NCBI GenBank assembly: GCA_020853405.1
Contig: JADYYZ010000054.1
Coordinates: forward strand, 1 to 5,365
Reading direction: 5' to 3'
Source of the DNA: Acetobacteraceae bacterium
GTDB taxonomy: Bacteria; Pseudomonadota; Alphaproteobacteria; Acetobacterales; Acetobacteraceae
DNA: 5,365 nucleotides
In this document: in pieces, positions 1-5,365 of the stretch
Numbering within the stretch: the first letter of the stretch is position 1
Layout: every line of letters begins with the position of its first letter
Translations under genes and position numbers: made by a program
The notes under the pieces: model-generated
Databases searched by the model: none
Seen by the model: only the letters and a program-made list of their open reading frames with translations
Told to the model about the DNA's origin: nothing

Positions 1-39
1 GCCGGTGCTGGCCGGAGCCTGGTCGAGGCGCCTACGCGC

Positions 40-837
40 TCAGCGCCGCGGCAGTACCGCGATGTCGATGATCTCCACGTTGACCGGCAGGTTGGCGATG
101 CCACCCACCGGGCGCAGGTTGCCGGTCGCAACGTCGATGCGCGACAGCTGCCCGCCAGCCAGGATCCAGCCGGTATTGGCCTCGCCGACCGTCTCGATAT
201 CGAATGCGCTTGCCGGCGGCAGCGAGACATCGAGCCGCATGATCGGCTTCTGCACGCCATCGTTGGGTGGCGCCTGCAGATTGTAGCTGCCGGCCAGCGT
301 GTCGATCGTGTAGAGGCCGGTCTGCTGGGCGCCGGCAACGCTGTTGCGGTAGGCGGCGGCGGTGACCCGGGGCTCCGACCCGGCAAGCGCGCTGCCGGTG
401 TCGTATTTCAGGCTGCCGTCGACGGTGACGGCACCGGTCTCGACATTGATGCGGAAACTGACACCGTTCATTCCGATCACGCGCAGCCGGTCCGCCGCGG
501 GGTTGAAATCGACCACGGTGCGGCCGCCGCCATCCCACATCCTGTCCAGCGTGCTGACCAGGCTGGCCTGGCCGGTGCGCCAGTCGATCGTGTACAGTTT
601 CGAGCGCGCGCTCAGGGCATAGAGCATGCTGTCGGCGGGGCGTACGTCGATGCCGATCACCGCGCCATCGATGCCGCGGATCGCCACGGCCGGGCCGGCA
701 CGCCGGCTGTCGGCATCGAACGCGACCAGGCGGCTGTCAGCGGTCAGCGCGACGAAATCGGTAGCGTGGGCGGTATTGGCAGCAGTGGCGGCGGTGGCTG
801 CCAGCGCGGCCAGCGCCAGCTTGCGGCATGACGGCAT
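40..837 (-). CDS. Secreted DUF4394 domain-containing protein
   Basis: This 265-residue protein of unknown biochemical role matches the DUF4394 family. Residues 1-25 form a Sec-type signal peptide: a basic start (SCRK), an Ala/Leu-rich core, and an AHA cleavage site before T26, so the mature protein should be periplasmic or secreted. The mature part shows the family's repeated strand motifs: GIDVRPADSMLYAL (about 62-75), LYTIDWRTGQ (81-90), VVDFNPAADRLRVIG (108-122), the VDGSLKYD segment (139-146), LYTIDTLAG (175-183), LQAPPNDG (187-194) and SRIDVATGN (232-240). The x-Y-x-ID-x-x-TG repeats suggest a beta-propeller-like fold. The start at 837 is chosen because a strong GGAGGAGA ribosome site lies just upstream and the signal peptide follows directly; an in-frame extension to 942 would include that ribosome site and is rejected. 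It lies downstream of an ECF sigma/anti-sigma pair on the same strand, so it may belong to that regulon. The family call is firm; the function is unknown. Confidence 0.9.
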   Translation of the reverse strand: MPSCRKLALAALAATAATAANTAHATDFVALTADSRLVAFDADSRRAGPAVAIRGIDGAVIGIDVRPADSMLYALSARSKLYTIDWRTGQASLVSTLDRMWDGGGRTVVDFNPAADRLRVIGMNGVSFRINVETGAVTVDGSLKYDTGSALAGSEPRVTAAAYRNSVAGAQQTGLYTIDTLAGSYNLQAPPNDGVQKPIMRLDVSLPPASAFDIETVGEANTGWILAGGQLSRIDVATGNLRPVGGIANLPVNVEIIDIAVLPRR

Positions 838-844
838 GGGGACA

Positions 845-852
845 TCTCCTCC
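845..852 (-). promoter_or_regulatory. Ribosome binding site of the DUF4394 gene
   Basis: On the minus strand the sequence reads GGAGGAGA, then seven bases, then the ATG at 837. This near-perfect Shine-Dalgarno match fixes the start at 837 and rules out the longer in-frame ATG at 942. Confidence 0.85.
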
Positions 853-877
853 GGATGGGTCGAACGTTGGTGCGGCC

Positions 878-892
878 ACGGCACGATGCCGT
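878..892. repeat. 15-bp perfect inverted repeat upstream of the DUF4394 gene
   Basis: ACGGCA-CGA-TGCCGT has two 6-bp arms around a 3-base spacer. It sits about 40 bases upstream of the DUF4394 start codon in a non-coding gap, where an operator would be plausible. Short palindromes are common in GC-rich DNA, so a regulatory role is only inferred. Confidence 0.35.
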
Positions 893-952
893 CGCGAAAC
901 ACCTACGCCCCACCGGCCCGACCGGATGCAGCCGCGCTGCACGCGCCTTTCA

Positions 953-978
953 GTGGCGCCGGATCAGACCAGCGCCAC
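953..978 (-). repeat. Intergenic hairpin between the anti-sigma and DUF4394 genes
   Basis: GTGGCGC (953-959) and GCGCCAC (972-978) are perfect 7-bp complementary arms around a 12-base loop, and an inner wobble pair is possible. It lies 35-60 bases past the anti-sigma stop. No T-run follows on the minus strand, so it is not a classic intrinsic terminator. It could weaken read-through into the DUF4394 gene, stabilise the upstream mRNA end, or be an operator. A second small hairpin, CGGGC-ATCG-GCCCG (998-1011), lies immediately after the anti-sigma stop. Confidence 0.4.
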
Positions 979-1012
979 GAGTCTTTGACCCGTTCGCCGG
1001 GCATCGGCCCGA

Positions 1013-1726
1013 TCAGTGCGAGAGCCGTTCCAGCCGCCCGATGAACACGACCGGCCCCGTCGGCCGGCCGATCGGCGAACCGCCGGGCGGTTCCAGTGAA
1101 ATCTCCACCAGCATGCCGTCGACCGGAGGGCGGGCGCTGGCATCGAAGTGGAACCGCGACCCATCCCGCGGCACGAAGCCGAGCGAGGTCGGGCCGCGAT
1201 CGCCGGGCGCGAGGCCCCAGAGCTGCATCACCCGGCCTTCCGGTATCTCCTGGCGATTGACGGCGGCAAGCCGGATGCCGCTGCCGCGGTCCGCCTCGAC
1301 CATGAAGGCAGGCGCGGCGCGGTCGGACTGCATGACGGCGACAAAGCGTTCCGGCGGCGCAGCTGGCGGGCGGACCAGCAGGAACACGCCGAGCCCGGCG
1401 ATGACCGCCCCGGCAAGGCCCGCGCCGAACAGGTTTCGCCATCCGGCAGCGACCCGGCTGGCAAGCGCCGGGGCGGGCGGCGGCGTCGGCGCGATCCGTG
1501 CCGCGATCGCCTCCCACGCATCGGGCGGCGGTTCGGCCGGGCGGGCAAGCCGTGTCAGCGGATCGAGCCGCCGCTCCCATTCGGCCACCGCATCGCGAAG
1601 GGCCGGGTTGGTCGTCAGCGCCGACCTGACCGCCTCGGCCATGCGCGCATCCAGCGTGCCGAGCACATACTCGCCGGCCAGCGCCTCGATCTCCTCGGGC
1701 GCCTGGGGCATGCCAGGGTCGGCCAT
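1013..1726 (-). CDS. RskA-family anti-sigma factor, single-pass membrane protein
   Basis: This 237-residue protein is predicted to bind and silence the ECF sigma factor encoded just upstream. The N-terminal cytoplasmic part (about 11-60, EEIEALAGEYVLGTLDARM onward) matches the short helical sigma-binding domain of RskA-type regulators: the LAGEYVLGTL start is typical. It has no HxxxCxxC zinc motif. After a Pro/Ala-rich linker (about 63-88) comes one membrane segment at about 99-118 (LFGAGLAGAVIAGLGVFLLV). The periplasmic C-terminal domain (about 126-235) carries the RskA signature MQLWGLAPGDRGPTSLGFV (167-185). The start at 1726 overlaps the sigma stop codon (TGATG) and has GGAGG seven bases upstream (1734-1738), so the two proteins are probably translationally coupled, as expected for a sigma/anti-sigma pair. 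Release of sigma would normally need cleavage of the membrane anchor or a conformational signal; the trigger cannot be read here. Confidence 0.92.
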   Translation of the reverse strand: MADPGMPQAPEEIEALAGEYVLGTLDARMAEAVRSALTTNPALRDAVAEWERRLDPLTRLARPAEPPPDAWEAIAARIAPTPPPAPALASRVAAGWRNLFGAGLAGAVIAGLGVFLLVRPPAAPPERFVAVMQSDRAAPAFMVEADRGSGIRLAAVNRQEIPEGRVMQLWGLAPGDRGPTSLGFVPRDGSRFHFDASARPPVDGMLVEISLEPPGGSPIGRPTGPVVFIGRLERLSH

Positions 1727-2274
1727 CACGCCGCCTCCATGCAGGCGCGCAAGGAAAGCAGGCCGCGGCGAATCCAGGCCTTCACCGTGCCCAGCGGCAG
1801 ATCGAGTTTCTCGGCGACCTGGGCGTGCGAGAACCCATCGACGAAGGCCAGCACGATCGAGCGCCGGTTCTTCTCCTCCAGTCCCTTCAGGCACTGATGC
1901 AGGCGGGCGCCATCGGCCGCGGCGGCGATCCGGTCCACCGGGTCGTCGGTGACCAGCTCGTCGCCCAGCGCGGGATCGTCCGACAGGGTCTCGCGGCCCC
2001 TGGAACGCGCGATGTCGAGCGCGCGGTGGCGGACGATGGCGGCAAGCCAGGTGCGGGCCGCGCCGCGCGCGGGGTCGAACTGCCGCGCGCGCTGCCAGAT
2101 CGCGACGAAGGCGTCCTGGAGCGCGTCCTGGGCGGCGCTGCGCTCGCGCAGGATTGTCAGCGCAATGCCGAACAGGCGGGCGGACTCGGCAACATAGAGC
2201 CGCCGCAATGCACTCTGGTCGCCGCCACCCGCCTGGAAAATCCAGGCGCTGAGTTCCGCCTCCTCGGCTGGCAT
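1726..2274 (-). CDS. ECF (group 4) RNA polymerase sigma factor
   Basis: This 182-residue protein directs RNA polymerase to a stress or envelope regulon. Region 2 spans about residues 22-92, with AQDALQDAFVAIW (48-60) and RTWLAAIVRHRALDIARSR (74-92), the core-binding and -10-recognition segments. An acidic linker (about 93-121) follows. Region 4 (about 122-178) contains the helix-turn-helix HAQVAEKLDLPLGTVKAWIR (150-169), which reads the -35 element. There is no region 1 or 3, and the length is typical for ECF factors. The ATG at 2274 is chosen because GGAGGA lies seven bases upstream (2282-2287); the upstream ATG at 2379 has no comparable site and would add an unconserved stretch. Its stop overlaps the start of the RskA-type anti-sigma factor, so it is of the SigK/RskA-partnered kind. 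Autoregulation is usual for such pairs, but I could not find a convincing ECF promoter by eye. Confidence 0.95.
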   Translation of the reverse strand: MPAEEAELSAWIFQAGGGDQSALRRLYVAESARLFGIALTILRERSAAQDALQDAFVAIWQRARQFDPARGAARTWLAAIVRHRALDIARSRGRETLSDDPALGDELVTDDPVDRIAAAADGARLHQCLKGLEEKNRRSIVLAFVDGFSHAQVAEKLDLPLGTVKAWIRRGLLSLRACMEAA

Positions 2275-2281
2275 CGCCTCG

Positions 2282-2287
2282 TCCTCC
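2282..2287 (-). promoter_or_regulatory. Ribosome binding site of the ECF sigma gene
   Basis: GGAGGA on the minus strand stands seven bases before the ATG at 2274. It decides between this start and the in-frame ATG 105 bases further upstream. Confidence 0.75.
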
Positions 2288-2399
2288 GGGCTGGTCCGTG
2301 GTCGTCCCCCAGGCTGGTGCGGAAGTGGAACAGAAATGCCGGCGTCCTGTCCATCGTTCCCCACCCTGCCGCTGCCCACCCTACGGGTGCCGCGGTGCC

Positions 2400-2447
2400 G
2401 CGGATGCGCCCGGCGGCGGATGTGCCCGACGGCGGATGTGCCCGACG
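2400..2447. repeat. Three tandem 16-bp repeats upstream of the sigma gene
   Basis: Units at 2400-2415, 2416-2431 and 2432-2447 follow each other without gaps. The second and third are identical (GCGGATGTGCCCGACG); the first differs at two positions (GCGGATGCGCCCGGCG). A degenerate flank (CGGGTGCC/GCGGTGCC, 2384-2399) on the sigma-gene side suggests further decayed copies. The array lies between the stop of the STAS-like gene and the sigma start, about 126-173 bases upstream of that start. It could be a cluster of regulator sites or simple slippage-derived repetition. Confidence 0.8.
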
Positions 2448-2460
2448 CTGGCGTTCGTTA

Positions 2461-2790
2461 TCAGTCGCTGCGTCGGAGCGCCTCGGAAAGGCTGTTATGG
2501 ACGGCCAGGCCGACCGCGGCGGTGGCACCCTCTGCCTCGGGTGCTGCCACCAGCGCGAGGCGGATGTTCTGGCCCGCCAGCCGCCGTGCGGTCTGGCCGA
2601 GCGCCCATGCCTCGCGCGGGTCCATCGGCGGTGACAGCGTCAGATCGAGCACCGCCCGCGCATAGCCCCGCCGGGCGAGCGCCGGCAGGAATGCCTCCAG
2701 TTCCGCAAGCTCATCCTCGTCGGGCGGCAGGGCAGCATGCAGGATCACGATGCGCTGCAGTTCCAGCACGGTCAGGCGGAAGCCGATCAT
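2461..2790 (-). CDS. Small protein with a STAS-like fold, function unknown
   Basis: This 109-residue soluble protein is not recognised with certainty. Its predicted strand/helix order resembles a STAS domain (the anti-sigma-antagonist fold): strand RIVILHAAL (13-21), helix DEDELAELEAFLPALARRG (24-42), strand ARAVLDLTL (44-52), helix DPREAWALGQTARRLAGQ (57-74), strand IRLALVAAP (76-84), and a C-terminal helix (about 87-107). Where classical STAS proteins have a phosphorylated Ser in a D-S-x-G context, this one has MDPREA (56-61), so a phospho-switch is not expected. The ATG at 2790 has GAAAGGGG six bases upstream (2797-2804). It is divergent from the ATP-grasp gene and lies upstream of the ECF sigma gene on the same strand, separated by the tandem repeats. 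The reading frame continues open far upstream on the minus strand, but that part is antisense to the ATP-grasp gene and is not coding. A link to either neighbour is unproven. Confidence 0.72.
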   Translation of the reverse strand: MIGFRLTVLELQRIVILHAALPPDEDELAELEAFLPALARRGYARAVLDLTLSPPMDPREAWALGQTARRLAGQNIRLALVAAPEAEGATAAVGLAVHNSLSEALRRSD

Positions 2791-2955
2791 GGCGGACCCC
2801 TTTCTCGACGGTGTCGCCCCGAGCAACTGCGACAGCCAACGGCGACCGGTAATGGCAACCCGCGTGCCACCGGCCCCGCCCCGCCCGCGAGGCCGGGCGA
2901 AGGTTAACGCCGGCCGCCGCCCCCCGCGGCGCCGATGCGTGGCGCACCGCCCGGG

Positions 2956-2972
2956 TGTTGCAGGATGCAACA
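2956..2972. promoter_or_regulatory. 17-bp perfect palindrome, candidate operator of the ATP-grasp operon
   Basis: TGTTGCA-GGA-TGCAACA has perfect 7-bp arms and a 3-base spacer. It lies about 70 bases upstream of the ATP-grasp start in the divergent intergenic region and is notably AT-richer than its surroundings. Its size and position fit a dimeric repressor or activator site. No regulator gene is in the window to pair with it, so the role is inferred. Confidence 0.45.
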
Positions 2973-2983
2973 TGCTTGCGGCG

Positions 2984-3005
2984 CAGCATCGCCCCCGCCA
3001 TGCTG
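2984..3005 (+). repeat. Inverted repeat in the ATP-grasp 5' region
   Basis: CAGCAT (2984-2989) and ATGCTG (3000-3005) are complementary 6-bp arms around a 10-base C-rich loop, 37-59 bases before the ATP-grasp ATG. It could form a hairpin in the leader mRNA. It is short and there is no independent support for function. Confidence 0.25.
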
Positions 3006-3030
3006 GCCGCGGCCGCAGGGCAGCAGCGCC

Positions 3031-3036
3031 AGGGAG
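3031..3036 (+). promoter_or_regulatory. Ribosome binding site of the ATP-grasp gene
   Basis: AGGGAG lies six bases before the ATG at 3043. It supports this start over the in-frame ATGs at 2935 and 2965, whose extra N-terminus would be low-complexity and would run through the palindrome region. Confidence 0.7.
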
Positions 3037-3042
3037 ACCGGC

Positions 3043-4536
3043 ATGGACGGCGAACGGACCGACCGGAAGACAGGCGGCGTGGCGGCCGGCGATGCCGGCC
3101 CGGCCGGACTGCCCGGCTACGACCCGGGCGATTTCTTCTGCGAACTGACCCGCCCGCGCGATGGCGATGGTGGTGTCTGCGAGCTGGTGTCGCGCCGGCT
3201 CGCGGCGATGGACCTTGCCGATCTGCGCCGCCGTGCCCAGGCGGCCGAAAAAGACATGTTCAACCTGGGCATCACCTTCACCGTCTATTCCGAGGCCGAC
3301 GCGATCGACCGCATCCTGCCGTTCGACATCGTGCCGCGCATCATCACCGCGCCGGAATGGGATGTGCTGGACCGCGGCATCCGCCAGCGCGTGCTGGCGC
3401 TGAACCTGTTCCTGCACGACGTCTACAACGACCGGCGCATCCTGGCCGAAGGGGTGGTGCCGGCCGAGCTGGTGCTCGGCAACGTCAACTACCGCCCGGA
3501 GATGGAGGGCTTCCCGGTGCCGCACGGCACCTACGCCCATATCTGCGGCATCGACATCGTGCGCGACCGCGACGGCACCTGGCGGGTGCTGGAGGACAAT
3601 GCCCGCACGCCATCGGGCGTGAGCTACGTGATCGAGAACCGCCACGCCATGCTGCGAGGCTTTCCCGACCTGATGCAGGGCATCAGGCTGCGCCCGGTCG
3701 ACGGCTATGGCGTGAACCTGCACCGCGCCATGCGTGAGATCGCGCCCGAGGGGGTGGCCGACCCGCAGGTGGTGCTGCTGAGCCCCGGCATCTACAACAG
3801 CGCCTATTTCGAGCACGTGTTCCTGGCCCGCGAGATGGGCGTGCCGCTGGTGGAAGGGGCCGACCTGTTCGTCGAGAACGACCGGGTCTGGATGCGCACC
3901 ACCGAAGGTGCCCGCGCCGTGCACACCATCTATCGCCGGATCGGCGATGATTTCCTCGATCCCACCGTGTTCCGCCCGGAAAGCATGCTGGGGGTCGCCG
4001 GCATCATCGGCGCCTGGCGACGCGGCAACGTCGCACTCGCCAACGCGGTCGGCACCGGCGTCTGCGACGACAAGGCGGTCTATGCCTATATGCCGCGCAT
4101 CATCCGCTTCTACCTGGGCGAGGAGGCGATCCTGCAGAACGTCGAGACCCAGATCTGCCGCGAGAAGGAGGGACTTGCCTACACGCTCGCGCACCTGTCG
4201 GAGATGGTGGTGAAGCCGGTCGGCGAATCGGGGGGCTACGGCATCACGATCGGGCCGCGCGCCACCGCCGACGAGCTCGACGCCTGCCGTGCCGCGCTGC
4301 TCAAGGACCCGGCGAACTACATCGCCCAGCCGGTGATCGGGCTTTCGGTGGCACCGACGCTGACCGAGACGGGGCTGCGGCCGCGCCACCTCGACCTGCG
4401 CCCCTATGCGGTGACCGGCAAGGACACCTGGGTGCTGCCGGGCGGGCTTACGCGCGTTGCACTGAAGGAGGGGTCGCTGGTGGTCAATTCAAGCCAGGGC
4501 GGCGGCAGCAAGGATACCTGGGTGCTCGCCGAATGA
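3043..4536 (+). CDS. Circularly permuted ATP-grasp protein (DUF404/DUF407, CP_ATPgrasp_1)
   Basis: This 497-residue soluble enzyme is predicted to form an amide or peptide bond using ATP through an acyl-phosphate intermediate; its substrate is unknown. After a variable, probably disordered N-terminus (about 1-24) comes the family start YDPGDFFCEL (26-35). Hallmarks follow in order: FNLGITFTVYSE (73-84), LPFDIVPRII (92-101), LALNLFLHDVYNDRRIL (118-134), EDNARTPSGVSYVIENR (184-200), LLSPGIYNSAYFEHVFLA (245-262), RRIGDDFLDP (298-307), NVALANAVGTGVCDDKAVY (329-347), MVVKPVGESGGYG (388-400, the nucleotide-binding Lys/Gly loop), LRPYAV (452-457) and NSSQGGGSKDTWVL (482-495). No key motif appears lost and the length is normal. 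RRIGDDF has Gly where RRIDDDF is commoner. The gene overlaps the alpha-E gene by 4 bases (ATGA). This pairing is typical of a conserved operon that often includes transglutaminase-like and Anbu proteasome-like peptidase genes. The family call is firm; the reaction is predicted. Confidence 0.96.
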   Translation: MDGERTDRKTGGVAAGDAGPAGLPGYDPGDFFCELTRPRDGDGGVCELVSRRLAAMDLADLRRRAQAAEKDMFNLGITFTVYSEADAIDRILPFDIVPRIITAPEWDVLDRGIRQRVLALNLFLHDVYNDRRILAEGVVPAELVLGNVNYRPEMEGFPVPHGTYAHICGIDIVRDRDGTWRVLEDNARTPSGVSYVIENRHAMLRGFPDLMQGIRLRPVDGYGVNLHRAMREIAPEGVADPQVVLLSPGIYNSAYFEHVFLAREMGVPLVEGADLFVENDRVWMRTTEGARAVHTIYRRIGDDFLDPTVFRPESMLGVAGIIGAWRRGNVALANAVGTGVCDDKAVYAYMPRIIRFYLGEEAILQNVETQICREKEGLAYTLAHLSEMVVKPVGESGGYGITIGPRATADELDACRAALLKDPANYIAQPVIGLSVAPTLTETGLRPRHLDLRPYAVTGKDTWVLPGGLTRVALKEGSLVVNSSQGGGSKDTWVLAE

Positions 4537-5365
4537 ACGCGACCCGGACCGCAAACCCGCTGCTGTCGCGCTATGCCGAATCCCTGTTCTGGATGGCGCG
4601 CTACCTCGAACGGGCCGAGAATCTCGCGCGCGTGCTCGATGTCGCGCAGACGTTTGAAAGCACGGTGAACCCGGCCCAGGCGTGGGAAAGCGTGATCGCG
4701 ATCAATGCCGACGAGGCAGCGTTCAAGGAACGCCACGGCACGCCCAGCCCCGAGAAGATCAAGCGCTTCTACATGCTCGATCCGGGCAACCCGACGGGCG
4801 TGCGCTATGCCGTCGACATGGCCAAGCAGAACGCGCGCACGCTGCGGCCGCTGATCAGCACCGAGATGTGGCAGCACCTCAACATGTTCCAGGCCGAGGT
4901 GGCGGCGCTGACCGGTGCCGGCATTTCCGGCGACCGCTTCAGCCGCACCTGCGCGCGCGTGCGCGAGGCCGTGCAGCTGCACACCGGCATCACCGACGGC
5001 ACCTTCTATCGCGACCAGGGATGGTACTTCCTGAATCTCGGCCGGCTGATCGAGCGCGCCGACCAGACCACGCGGCTGCTCGACATCAAGTACCACCTGC
5101 TGCTGCCGCGGATCGCCGACATCGGCTCGCCGCTCGACGTGTCGCAATGGCACGCGCTGCTGCGCGCCGCCGCGGGTTACCACGCCTATCGGCACACCCA
5201 CGCCAGCGTGCTGACGCCGCGCTCGGTTGCCGGCTTCCTGCTGTTCGATGCGTCCTTCCCGCGCAGCGTGCTGCTGTGCGTGCGCCAGGCGGAGCGGATC
5301 AACCAGCAGCTGAACGCGCGCCTCGGCCTCGGCGACGGCGGGCGCGCCGCGACGCGGATCGAGGA
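4533..5365 (+). CDS. Alpha-E domain protein (DUF403), partial at the window edge
   Basis: The reading frame starts at the ATG overlapping the ATP-grasp stop (ATGA) and stays open to the window end, giving 277 codons; the 3' end is missing. Family length is usually about 310-320 residues, so roughly 35-45 residues should follow. The N-terminal signature LLSRYAESLFWMARYLERAE (10-29) is diagnostic, and a related element occurs at YFLNLGRLIERADQTTRLLD (165-184), consistent with the all-helical alpha-E fold. FDASFPRSV (238-246) is another conserved block. No membrane segment or signal peptide is seen. No clear Shine-Dalgarno site precedes the ATG, so translation is probably coupled to the ATP-grasp gene. 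The alpha-E protein has been predicted to be a partner of the ATP-grasp enzyme in making a peptide, but its own activity is unknown. Confidence 0.95.
   Translation, partial: MNATRTANPLLSRYAESLFWMARYLERAENLARVLDVAQTFESTVNPAQAWESVIAINADEAAFKERHGTPSPEKIKRFYMLDPGNPTGVRYAVDMAKQNARTLRPLISTEMWQHLNMFQAEVAALTGAGISGDRFSRTCARVREAVQLHTGITDGTFYRDQGWYFLNLGRLIERADQTTRLLDIKYHLLLPRIADIGSPLDVSQWHALLRAAAGYHAYRHTHASVLTPRSVAGFLLFDASFPRSVLLCVRQAERINQQLNARLGLGDGGRAATRIE

Noticed and set aside
1..39. Possible terminator or gene downstream of the DUF4394 stop
   Set aside because: Only 39 bases are visible; no clear stem with a T-run and no coding signal can be supported.
828..1952. Plus-strand open frame of 374 codons
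   Set aside because: It lies opposite the anti-sigma gene and runs into the sigma gene. Its Arg/Ser/Pro/Ala-rich translation has no recognisable domain.
2327..2360. GGAAC on the minus strand (2356-2360) as the -35 element of an autoregulated ECF promoter for the sigma gene
   Set aside because: No CGTC- or GTC-like -10 element stands at the expected 16-17-base spacing, so the promoter cannot be supported. The GGAAC/GTTCC pair is also just a 5-bp inverted repeat.
2390..2403. CCGCGG-TG-CCGCGG as a transcription terminator after the STAS-like gene
   Set aside because: The loop would be only two bases and no T-run follows; it is better explained as GC-rich repetition.
1825..2634. Plus-strand open frame of 269 codons
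   Set aside because: It is antisense to the conserved ECF sigma gene and the STAS-like gene, with no recognisable protein family.
2791..4389. Long open minus-strand frame (642 codons in all) reaching across the ATP-grasp gene and joined in frame to the STAS-like gene
   Set aside because: It is the antisense shadow of a strongly conserved ATP-grasp gene in high-GC DNA. Its His/Asp/Val-rich translation is typical of reverse-strand artefacts, and only the last 109 codons have their own ribosome site and a protein-like pattern.
4404..5201. Minus-strand open frame of 265 codons
   Set aside because: It is antisense to the ends of the ATP-grasp and alpha-E genes, both clearly real, and its translation has shadow-like composition.

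Overview
The window is very GC-rich, densely coded DNA. Its protein families point to an alphaproteobacterium, possibly an Acetobacteraceae or other Rhodospirillales-like lineage; this placement is inferred from composition and family resemblance only. Six protein-coding genes are supported, in two divergently oriented blocks. I found no tRNA, rRNA, CRISPR array, transposase or other mobile element, and no gene-free gap longer than about 250 bases.

Left block (minus strand, read right to left): an ECF sigma factor (1726-2274) is followed with a TGATG stop/start overlap by a membrane-anchored RskA-type anti-sigma factor (1013-1726). After a 175-base gap comes a secreted DUF4394 protein with a predicted beta-propeller-like repeat pattern (40-837). 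This looks like a cell-envelope signalling cassette: the anti-sigma factor would hold the sigma factor at the membrane, and the exported DUF4394 protein may be a target or an accessory. Upstream of the sigma gene, another minus-strand gene (2461-2790) encodes a 109-residue protein whose predicted fold resembles a degenerate STAS domain. Between it and the sigma gene lie three tandem 16-bp repeats.

Right block (plus strand): a complete circularly permuted ATP-grasp protein of the DUF404/DUF407 (CP_ATPgrasp_1) type (3043-4536) overlaps by 4 bases an alpha-E (DUF403) protein (4533 to beyond the window end). These two families form a conserved operon, often followed by transglutaminase-like and proteasome-like (Anbu) peptidase genes. 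It has been predicted to make and process a peptide or peptide tag, whose chemistry is still not firmly known. The 252-base divergent intergenic region (2791-3042) should hold the promoters for both directions and contains a perfect 17-bp palindrome, TGTTGCAGGATGCAACA.

The most interesting item is the ATP-grasp/alpha-E operon, which belongs to a widespread but poorly characterised system. The divergent STAS-like orphan and several short inverted or tandem repeats in the three intergenic regions come next. The gene content otherwise matches known families, and no wholly new system is demonstrated.
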